NCBI GenBank assembly: GCA_946408865.1 | Contig: CAMJTZ010000114.1 | Location: 1-6,226, forward strand | Length of the DNA: 6,226 nt | Source: an uncultured Clostridia bacterium | Lineage (GTDB): Bacteria > Bacillota_A > Clostridia > Christensenellales > Aristaeellaceae | Direction of reading: 5' to 3' | In this document: piece after piece, positions 1-5,291 of the stretch | Layout of the letters: the number at the start of each line of letters is the position of its first letter | Numbering within the stretch: position 1 is the first letter of the stretch | Notes under the pieces: generated by a model | What the model saw: the letters and a program-made list of their open reading frames with translations, nothing else | Databases searched by the model: none | Told to the model about the DNA's origin: nothing | Position numbers and translations under genes: made by a program

Positions 1-10
1 TCCGGGAGGA

Positions 11-1567
11 TTACGCTTCGGGGTGAAGATCCAGCGCCTCAAAATGCTTTTTGCCCGCGATCATGATCACAAGGCCGACCAGGAACAGGACGACCAGCGC
101 AAGGACGCCGAAGCTGCTCCGCCCGGTCCAGCCGCCGATGAGGGCGTAGAGGAACGGCCCGAGCACGGAGGCGAACTTGCCGAAGATATCGAAGAACCCG
201 TAGAACTCGTTGCTGCGCTTCTTCGGGATCAGCTTGCCGAAATAGCTGCGGCTGACGGCCTGGATGCCGCCCTGGACGGTGCCGACCAGCACGGCCATGG
301 CCCAGAACAGGATCGTCGAGAAGGAGACAGCCTTCCGGAAGCCGCTGATTTCCTCCGTGCGGCTGCCGATGAAGTTTGCGAAGGCGAGGGTAACGCGCTC
401 CACCTCCGGGGAGGAAGTTTCGGTCAGCGTTTTGGCAACGGCCTCATCCGCCTTTTTCTGCGCTTCCGCATCGGTGAAGTAATCCTTCAGGCTGTCGCGC
501 AGGGCAATGGCCTTTTCATCCGTCAGATCCTGCAGCGGTTCGGTATACTCCGCTTTCAGCGCAGCCTCGTATTTTTCCTGATGGGGTTCGAGGGAGAAAC
601 CCATGTAGAAACCGACCATGCAGATCAGGGTATAGATCAGGATGGCGCCGATCAGCGCCCGGCGGGCGGTGAATTTATCCGCCAGGTTCGCGAAGATGAT
701 CGAGCAGGGCATGGCCACGATCTGCGTGACAAGGAGGGCCAGGATCATTCCGACGGTGCCCAGGCCCAGCGTGGTGCCGTAGGCGGTGGAGATGGAAATG
801 ATGGTGCCGACGCCGTCGATATAGAAGAAGTAAGCGACCACAAAGAGGAAGAGGCCCTTGCGCCGGAAAATATCCCGGGCGGTATGGCCGATATTCCGGA
901 AAATCTGGCCGACGGTTGTTTTTCCCGTGCGCTCGATATAATGGGTCTGCTCCACATTCTTCAGGAAGGGGATGGAGAACGCCAGCCACCAGACGCTGGT
1001 GATGATGATGGAGAACTTCTGGGCGAAGGGGCTGCCGTAGCCCATGACCAGAAGGACGACAATCGAGATGAGGAAGGGGATCGTGCTGCCGCCGATATAG
1101 CCCATGGCGTAGCCCCAGGAGGAAACCTTGTCCATCCGGTCGTCGGTGGTGACATCCGTCAGGAAGGAATCATAGAAGAGGCAGGAGCAGGAGAAACCGA
1201 TCCGGCTGAGGATATAGCCGACGAGCATGAGCCTCCAGTTGTTCATGACCAGGGCGATGGCGAAGGTGAAGACCACGCCGATGAGCATGAACACGGTGAA
1301 GAGCTTTTTCTTCATGCCCCTGTAATCCGCGACCGCGCCGAGGAGCGGCGCCAGGAGGGCGGCGATAAAGGTGGCGATGGAGGTGCCGTAGCCCCACCAG
1401 ATATCGCCCGCCTCACCGGCGATGGAAACGAAGACCGTCGGGAAAATCGCCGCCATGATATTGGTTGCGTAAATGGAATTTGCCCAGTCGTAGAAAATCC
1501 AGGACCACTCTGTTTTTGTGAAACGTTTTGCCTTGCCGGAAGTCAGGGGAATCACGCTCCCTTCCAT
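11..1567 (-). CDS. MFS transporter, UMF1 / Atg22-like family
   Basis: Predicted 518-residue inner-membrane transporter with about 12 hydrophobic segments (roughly residues 28-50, 57-80, 88-108, 112-130, 150-175, 185-203, 238-258, 266-294, 303-324, 414-436, 457-478, 485-505). Family landmarks are visible: WSWIFYDWANS near the N-terminus (21-31), GAVADYRGMKKK after TM2 (77-88), FYDSFLTD (131-138), GYAMGYIGG (152-160), FYIDGVGTI (248-256), and GGIQAVSRSYFGKLIP (433-448) followed by EFYGFFDIFGKFASVLGP. Substrate is unknown; yeast Atg22 exports vacuolar amino acids, but bacterial members are mostly uncharacterised. The protein is longer than the usual 420-450 residues because of an acidic insertion at about 326-408. 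I chose the ATG at 1567. An in-frame TTG at 1618 is the first base of a -35 box and has no ribosome binding site. The chosen start has only a weak purine-rich site (AAAGCGG). The gene is a separate unit behind the terminator of its upstream neighbour. Family assignment is firm; substrate is not. Confidence 0.93.
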   Translation of the reverse strand: MEGSVIPLTSGKAKRFTKTEWSWIFYDWANSIYATNIMAAIFPTVFVSIAGEAGDIWWGYGTSIATFIAALLAPLLGAVADYRGMKKKLFTVFMLIGVVFTFAIALVMNNWRLMLVGYILSRIGFSCSCLFYDSFLTDVTTDDRMDKVSSWGYAMGYIGGSTIPFLISIVVLLVMGYGSPFAQKFSIIITSVWWLAFSIPFLKNVEQTHYIERTGKTTVGQIFRNIGHTARDIFRRKGLFLFVVAYFFYIDGVGTIISISTAYGTTLGLGTVGMILALLVTQIVAMPCSIIFANLADKFTARRALIGAILIYTLICMVGFYMGFSLEPHQEKYEAALKAEYTEPLQDLTDEKAIALRDSLKDYFTDAEAQKKADEAVAKTLTETSSPEVERVTLAFANFIGSRTEEISGFRKAVSFSTILFWAMAVLVGTVQGGIQAVSRSYFGKLIPKKRSNEFYGFFDIFGKFASVLGPFLYALIGGWTGRSSFGVLALVVLFLVGLVIMIAGKKHFEALDLHPEA

Positions 1568-1589
1568 ATTTTCCGCTTTCTGTGAATCT

Positions 1590-1618
1590 ATTGTCCCTCC
1601 GCCCGGGGAATTTGTCAA
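1590..1618 (-). promoter_or_regulatory. Sigma-A-like promoter for the UMF1 transporter
   Basis: On the minus strand a perfect -35 box TTGACA (1618-1613) is followed after exactly 17 bases by GACAAT (1595-1590), which matches the TATAAT -10 consensus at 4 of 6 positions. Transcription would start near 1583, leaving a leader of only about 16 nt before the ATG at 1567. It lies just downstream of the neighbouring gene's terminator, as expected for an independent unit. The main doubt is the imperfect -10. Confidence 0.62.
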
Positions 1619-1653
1619 TCATTTACAGCAAAAAACGACGCCGGACGGAACAG

Positions 1654-1677
1654 GAAAAAGCCGCCGGAAGGCGGCTT
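1654..1677 (-). terminator. Rho-independent terminator of the 576-residue secreted protein gene
   Basis: Read on the minus strand, an 8-bp stem AAGCCGCC / GGCGGCTT closes a TTCC loop and runs straight into a T tract, TTTTT (1659-1655). It starts 24 bases after the stop codon of the gene ending at 1701. The stem is GC-rich and perfectly paired. There is no T tract on the plus-strand side, so it works in one direction. Confidence 0.85.
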
Positions 1678-1700
1678 CTGAAGAGAAATACAGGAGGCGG

Positions 1701-3431
1701 TTACCGGGGCGACAGCTGCGTTGCGCCGGCAGGCATATCCAGGGCGTTGTTGCTGTAGTACACGGTTCCGTTGCCGCCATCCCAGACATAATCATAGGAA
1801 GTGGAAATATTGCAGGTGTACCCGTCGCCGGTGGTGTATTCATTCTGGTCAAAGATGTAATCCGAGAACCGGTCCGAGGCGCTGTAACTGGAAGAATGCA
1901 GGTAGCTTTCCACGGAGGAGGTCACGAGGGCGTTCATGGCAGCGGTGTAGGCATTGCTGTAAGCGATATCCCTGGCCCAGCCCTGCTCGATTCTCTGCCG
2001 GATCTGAGCGGTAAGATCATCCTGCAGCTGGACAAAGGTATCGCTGAAGGCAGTGTTTGAAGTGAAGGCCTGGAAATCGGTTGCATGGATCCGGTCAAAG
2101 TCGGAAACGGAGGAGATCATGTAGAAGTATTCCGGAATATCCCAGTAGGTCAGGACACCCACGCCGGATTTCATCTGGAAGGCCCGGACCTCCGCCAGGA
2201 TGCACAGGGCGTATGTTTCGCCGTTATGCTGATAGGTGTAAACCCTCTGGGCCGCGGTGACGTCATACCAGTTTGTTTTAATTCCTACCGACGCCATGTC
2301 GTCCACCGTTTTATTCTTGTAATAGTTTTTGGCGTACTCCACCTTGCCGTTGAGGAGGGATGAGTCCTCTTCCTTCCAGAAGGCGGGATCGGAAACCATC
2401 CTGGAAGCGACCCAGTCGCAGTACTGGGACGCGTTCATATAGGTCATCATGAAAACGTCCAGTTCCGGGTCATGCGCGCCGTTGTTCTGGCGGTAGTATC
2501 CGGACACCCGCTCCACGTACACTTCACTGCTGAAATAACCCAGCACGGCAGAACCGGATACTGCCTCCACCCTGTAACGGAACGGAGCGCCAAAGCAGGT
2601 GGAATCATCGTTGCAGTATACGTTCAGGTTCATTTCATATCCCGCCGGGATGGCACATTTGCCAAGACCGACGCCGTCCCATACAACGGGATGCAGGGTG
2701 AAGGAACCGGCCCCGGAACCGGCTCCGGATCCGGAATAAACGGGGCCCGGGGCGGGAAGGCCGGAGGGAGAAGCCTTGGACGCGGAGGCTGTATGGACAG
2801 CATCCTCCGGATTATCCACCGTAAAGTCCGCAAAGACCAGTCTCGCCGGCTGCCCGCCGGAGAAGGAGAGCACGGTGAAGGAACGGCTGAGGGCCGGAAG
2901 ACTGCCCCCGGACAGCAGGTTCGCAAAACCGTCCCCGGTATAGCTGTCGATGCTTTTGCTGCTATGCATCCAGAAGAAGGTGAAAGCATCCGGCAGCGGC
3001 ATCGTCAGCGTATAGGTGCCCACAAAGGTGCTTACCGCACAGTCGTTACGGGAGGCAAGATATACTTCCCCCTGGGGTTTGAAGACAACGGGAATCGAGT
3101 CTTCGCCGCCGTCAATGACCACGCTGCCGTCCTGCCGCGGGGTGACTTTGGAAACGTGGTATACGTTCCCGGCAATCTGCACGGCACTGCCGCTGCGCAA
3201 TCCGTCAATATCCGCCAGGCTGTACATTTCCTGCGCGTACAGGGAGACCTTGACGGAACCGCTGCGCGGGAACGAGGACGCATCTGAAAAATCTGCCAGA
3301 TACACGCCCCAGGAAGTGTTTACTTCCGTATCGGCCGGGAGGGGCATGACCACGCTTTCCTCCGCGGAGACGCTGCCGGCAGACAGCAGAATCATGGAAC
3401 AGACGAGAAACAGAACAAACAGGCGTTTCAT
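1701..3431 (-). CDS. Secreted protein of unknown function, two-part architecture
   Basis: Encodes 576 residues. Residues 1-23 form a clear signal peptide: MKR, a hydrophobic core FVLFLVCSMILL, and a likely cut at VSA|EE. No later transmembrane helix or cell-wall sorting motif is seen, so the product is probably released or loosely surface-bound. The N-terminal part (about 25-212) is rich in aromatic and beta-type residues. A low-complexity Ala/Ser/Pro/Gly linker follows at about 213-243 (GSGAGSGAGS). The C-terminal part (about 250-576) opens with KCAIPAGYE, contains a Trp/Tyr-rich middle, an amphipathic helical stretch (about 465-510), and closes with DYVWDGGNGTVYYSNNALD. That ending resembles the tails of other secreted Clostridia proteins I recall, but I cannot name a family. 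The mature protein has seven cysteines. The ATG at 3431 has AAAGGAGA 6 bases upstream; an in-frame ATG at 3569 lies before the promoter and is rejected. Transcribed divergently from the secreted protein at 3690. Confidence 0.88.
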   Translation of the reverse strand: MKRLFVLFLVCSMILLSAGSVSAEESVVMPLPADTEVNTSWGVYLADFSDASSFPRSGSVKVSLYAQEMYSLADIDGLRSGSAVQIAGNVYHVSKVTPRQDGSVVIDGGEDSIPVVFKPQGEVYLASRNDCAVSTFVGTYTLTMPLPDAFTFFWMHSSKSIDSYTGDGFANLLSGGSLPALSRSFTVLSFSGGQPARLVFADFTVDNPEDAVHTASASKASPSGLPAPGPVYSGSGAGSGAGSFTLHPVVWDGVGLGKCAIPAGYEMNLNVYCNDDSTCFGAPFRYRVEAVSGSAVLGYFSSEVYVERVSGYYRQNNGAHDPELDVFMMTYMNASQYCDWVASRMVSDPAFWKEEDSSLLNGKVEYAKNYYKNKTVDDMASVGIKTNWYDVTAAQRVYTYQHNGETYALCILAEVRAFQMKSGVGVLTYWDIPEYFYMISSVSDFDRIHATDFQAFTSNTAFSDTFVQLQDDLTAQIRQRIEQGWARDIAYSNAYTAAMNALVTSSVESYLHSSSYSASDRFSDYIFDQNEYTTGDGYTCNISTSYDYVWDGGNGTVYYSNNALDMPAGATQLSPR

Positions 3432-3437
3432 AAGAAA

Positions 3438-3445
3438 TCTCCTTT
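3438..3445 (-). promoter_or_regulatory. Ribosome binding site fixing the start at 3431
   Basis: AAAGGAGA on the minus strand sits 6 bases before the ATG at 3431, and a signal peptide begins at once. This decides against the in-frame upstream ATGs at 3569 and 3539, which would put about 46 or 36 polar residues before the signal peptide. Confidence 0.88.
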
Positions 3446-3516
3446 CAGACAGATGAATGATCGGGCCGGTAAAGTTTTTCGTTTTCAGTTTGTCAGACGC
3501 ACAGAGGGACAAAAGG

Positions 3517-3545
3517 TTCCCATTTTTTTCTGATTCCATTATAAT
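3517..3545 (+). promoter_or_regulatory. Promoter of the 310-residue secreted protein gene (divergent, overlapping)
   Basis: TTCCCA (3517-3522, 4 of 6 to the -35 consensus) is followed after 17 bases by a perfect TATAAT (3540-3545). Transcription would start near 3552, giving a leader of about 138 nt before the ATG at 3690. The -10 is convincing and the -35 weak, so a helper protein or a different -35 is possible. Confidence 0.55.
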
Positions 3546-3548
3546 GGA
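3535..3548. repeat. 14-bp perfect palindrome at the divergent promoter core
   Basis: TCCATTATAATGGA is identical to its reverse complement. It contains both -10 boxes (plus 3540-3545, minus 3538-3543). It could simply be the shared -10, or it could also be a binding site for a dimeric regulator. The sequence alone cannot separate these. Confidence 0.7.
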
Positions 3549-3566
3549 TCCGGATGACAGAATCAA
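3538..3566 (-). promoter_or_regulatory. Promoter of the 576-residue secreted protein gene (divergent, overlapping)
   Basis: On the minus strand TTGATT (3566-3561, 4 of 6 to consensus) is followed after 17 bases by a perfect TATAAT (3543-3538). Transcription would start near 3531, giving a leader of about 100 nt. The -10 overlaps the -10 of the plus-strand promoter within one palindrome, so both cannot be occupied by polymerase at once. Confidence 0.6.
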
Positions 3567-3591
3567 CAACAGAAGACAAATGATGCGGAGC

Positions 3592-3619
3592 CTGCGCGGG
3601 TTTGCCCTGCCCGCGGCAG
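3592..3619 (+). other. Possible stem-loop in the leader of the 310-residue protein gene
   Basis: CTGCGCGGG (3592-3600) pairs with CCCGC plus GCAG (3610-3619), with one bulged G (3615) and a 9-base loop. It lies in the predicted 5' leader, about 40 nt after the predicted transcription start. No U tract follows, so it is not a terminator. It may be an mRNA-stabilising or regulatory fold, or chance in GC-rich DNA. No known riboswitch is recognised. Confidence 0.3.
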
Positions 3620-3689
3620 AAAAAGAAGGAAACGACGGAACTTCTCACTGAAAAAACATGTCTTACAGGATGAAAGAGAGGGAAAAATC

Positions 3690-4622
3690 ATGAAAAAACG
3701 GATGACAGCGATTCTGGCACTGATGATGCTGACGGTCTGCGTCGCCGCAGCAGCGGAAGGCGGCAGCACCGGAACCTCTTTCGCGGCGCTGACCGGACTG
3801 AAGGAAGCGCAGGAAAAAGTGGCGTCCGGCATGAAGATCGGCGGTGCAAACTATTCGGAAGGCGACCGGATTGAAATTAACGATCCGGAAAGCGTCAATA
3901 TTCTGTGGGATGCGGTCAGCGCCCTCGGGACCGGCGAAAAGACAGAAGCCCCGGCGGGCGGGATACCGGCCCGGCTGGCCTTCTGGTTCAGGGACGATAC
4001 CCTGTTTGAGCTTTTCTTTGAAGGGACGGCGCTGAAAACAGCGGAGGGGGAATACTATACGCTGCGGAATGACGAACCGCTGCGGAAGGCGCTGAACGAA
4101 CTGACAGACCGCAGCCGGCTGACGATGGACATCGACGGCCGGGCTTGCATTCTCGGGAAAAGCACGCCGCAGGACCTGATGAACGCCGGACTGGACAGCT
4201 ATATTACGGAAGAGGACGGAACGATCGGTTTCACGCAGGATGACGGAGAAAGCTGGCTTCATGTCCGTACCGAACACGGAAAGCTGAATGAACCGATTCT
4301 GACCGTCAACGCGTTCTGGACCTATATTCCGACCGGATACTGCGGATTTGACGGCATCTGCAGCGTCGGATGGCTGGATGATCCGGACGCAGTATGGAAC
4401 CCGGACGGATATACCGTGGACGAACGGGACATGCTCATTGTGGACGGTGAAATGAGCGCCTGGAACCACTGGGAGGGGCTGGGCATATGGCTGACGGAGC
4501 GGTACGGGGCCAAGGTCAGCGATGAGGGAATCATGGAAGCCAGGATCCCGCTGAGCGACGGCCGCACGGTCTATGTATCCACCAACGGCACCCCGGTCCG
4601 CATTTCGCTGCTGCCGGAGTGA
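3690..4622 (+). CDS. Secreted protein of unknown function
   Basis: Encodes 310 residues. The signal peptide is at about 1-22: MKKR, a hydrophobic core, and a cut likely at AAA|EG. The only cysteine near it (TVC, residue 17) does not fit a lipobox, so a free exported protein is more likely than a lipoprotein. The mature chain is acidic. One part (about 55-140) has a pattern of beta strands ending in YYTLRNDEPLRKALNEL, like small clostridial exported domains. A second part starts at ILGKSTPQDLMNAGLDSY (154-171), a motif style (LGK-T-x-DL-x-x-AG) seen in other secreted Clostridia proteins, and is rich in Trp and Asp to about 262. The end (about 264-308) is a small alpha/beta segment. No catalytic motif is recognised. 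The ATG at 3690 has GAGAGGG upstream with about 7 bases of spacing. It is divergent from the secreted protein at 3431 and convergent with the Nudix gene. Confidence 0.87.
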   Translation: MKKRMTAILALMMLTVCVAAAAEGGSTGTSFAALTGLKEAQEKVASGMKIGGANYSEGDRIEINDPESVNILWDAVSALGTGEKTEAPAGGIPARLAFWFRDDTLFELFFEGTALKTAEGEYYTLRNDEPLRKALNELTDRSRLTMDIDGRACILGKSTPQDLMNAGLDSYITEEDGTIGFTQDDGESWLHVRTEHGKLNEPILTVNAFWTYIPTGYCGFDGICSVGWLDDPDAVWNPDGYTVDERDMLIVDGEMSAWNHWEGLGIWLTERYGAKVSDEGIMEARIPLSDGRTVYVSTNGTPVRISLLPE

Positions 4623-4650
4623 GGGACTGATACCCGGGTTATCCGCAATA

Positions 4651-4691
4651 AAAACGGACTGCTCCGAAGGGAGCAGTCCTTGTGTTTTTTT
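4651..4691. terminator. Bidirectional terminator between convergent genes
   Basis: A perfect 10-bp stem GGACTGCTCC / GGAGCAGTCC (4656-4665, 4670-4679) closes a 4-base loop. On the plus strand it is followed by TTGTGTTTTTTT (4680-4691), serving the gene ending at 4622. On the minus strand it is followed after one G by TTTTT, serving the Nudix gene ending at 4697. It is a compact shared terminator. Confidence 0.9.
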
Positions 4692-4696
4692 AAAAT

Positions 4697-5263
4697 TCAG
4701 ATTCCGAGGATGCGCGCGGCTTTCAGGATGCAGACCTGGGTTTTGGCGTCGGAAATCCGGCCGGCCATACAGTCCTCCACCAGGTCCTTCAGCGGGACGG
4801 TATAGACATCCAGGAATTCGTCCGCATCGAGATGCTGATCCCCCTTGCGGAGCCCGCGGGCGAGGTACATGGTGATAAACTCGTCGCTGTAGGCGGGGGC
4901 GGGATGGAAGTCGCCGAGCTCTTTCCACACTTCCGCGGTGTAGCCGGTTTCCTCCCGGAGCTCCCGCTGGATGGCGGAGAGCCGGTCTTCATCCGGCGCG
5001 TCCAGCTTGCCGGCGGGGATTTCCAGGATTACGCGGTCCAGCGGATAGCGGTACTGGCGTTCGACGATGACATCCCCGTTGTCGAGGACCGGGATGACGC
5101 AGACGGCACCGATATGGCGGATGACCTCCCGGATGGCTTCGTTATTGTTGGGCAGACGGACGGTATCCCGCTGCACATGGAGGATCACGCCGCTGAAGAT
5201 TTCCTCTGAGCCGGTTTGGACTTCCCGCAGACGGCTGTTTTCCTTTTCTGTATCAAAACGCAT
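4697..5263 (-). CDS. Nudix hydrolase, ADP-ribose pyrophosphatase type
   Basis: Encodes 188 residues, the usual size for this family. It probably hydrolyses ADP-ribose to AMP and ribose 5-phosphate in the cytoplasm, using divalent metal bound by the Nudix box. The box lies at residues 85-108: G85, E92, then RELREETGY (100-108), with the metal-binding glutamates E101, E104 and E105. It has one residue more than the textbook G-x5-E spacing. It is preceded by the ADPRase-typical LEIPAGK (80-86). A proline (P123) lies 15 residues past the box, in the ADP-ribose-specific position, within HPAPAYSDE. The N-terminal region (15-75) matches the dimerising beta domain, including FSGVILHVQRDTV and VIVERQYRYP. 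The start at 5263 has AGGAGT 7 bases upstream. It begins 28 nt after the alaS stop and is probably co-transcribed with it. Nucleotide-sugar specificity could differ from ADP-ribose. Confidence 0.93.
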   Translation of the reverse strand: MRFDTEKENSRLREVQTGSEEIFSGVILHVQRDTVRLPNNNEAIREVIRHIGAVCVIPVLDNGDVIVERQYRYPLDRVILEIPAGKLDAPDEDRLSAIQRELREETGYTAEVWKELGDFHPAPAYSDEFITMYLARGLRKGDQHLDADEFLDVYTVPLKDLVEDCMAGRISDAKTQVCILKAARILGI

Positions 5264-5270
5264 GGGTCAT

Positions 5271-5276
5271 ACTCCT
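5271..5276 (-). promoter_or_regulatory. Ribosome binding site of the Nudix gene
   Basis: AGGAGT on the minus strand lies 7 bases before the ATG at 5263. Another ATG at 5270 is out of frame and directly abuts this site, so it is not used. No promoter is apparent in the 28-nt gap, which supports read-through from alaS. Confidence 0.8.
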
Positions 5277-5291
5277 GTTTCTGCGGTCGCG

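Noticed and set aside
23..1585. A 520-codon open frame on the plus strand opposite the transporter
   Set aside because: It mirrors the transporter gene antisense. Its product is highly charged (many Asp, Glu, Gly, His, Arg) without domain features, and no ribosome site was seen. It is open because of codon bias on the other strand.
2472..3287. A 271-codon plus-strand frame inside the 576-residue secreted protein gene
   Set aside because: It is antisense to a gene with a signal peptide, strong ribosome site, promoter and terminator. The product is Gly/Arg-rich and resembles no protein.
3489..3513. TTTGTC / GACAAA inverted repeat in the leader of the 576-residue protein gene
   Set aside because: The stem is only 6 bp, AT-rich, with a 13-base loop, and has no attached U tract; too weak to call a regulatory fold or terminator.
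3432..3569. Upstream extension of the 576-residue protein to the ATG at 3569
   Set aside because: The extension would bury the signal peptide behind 46 polar residues, begins before the predicted promoter, and ignores the strong ribosome site before 3431.
3738..3743. Possible lipoprotein cysteine in the signal peptide of the 310-residue protein
   Set aside because: The residues before the cysteine are LTV, and valine directly before the cysteine does not fit the lipobox; an AAA|EG signal peptidase I cut is better.
3663..4928. A 421-codon minus-strand frame across the 310-residue gene and part of the Nudix gene
   Set aside because: It crosses the bidirectional terminator and overlaps two well-supported genes. 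Its product is Arg/Pro-rich noise.
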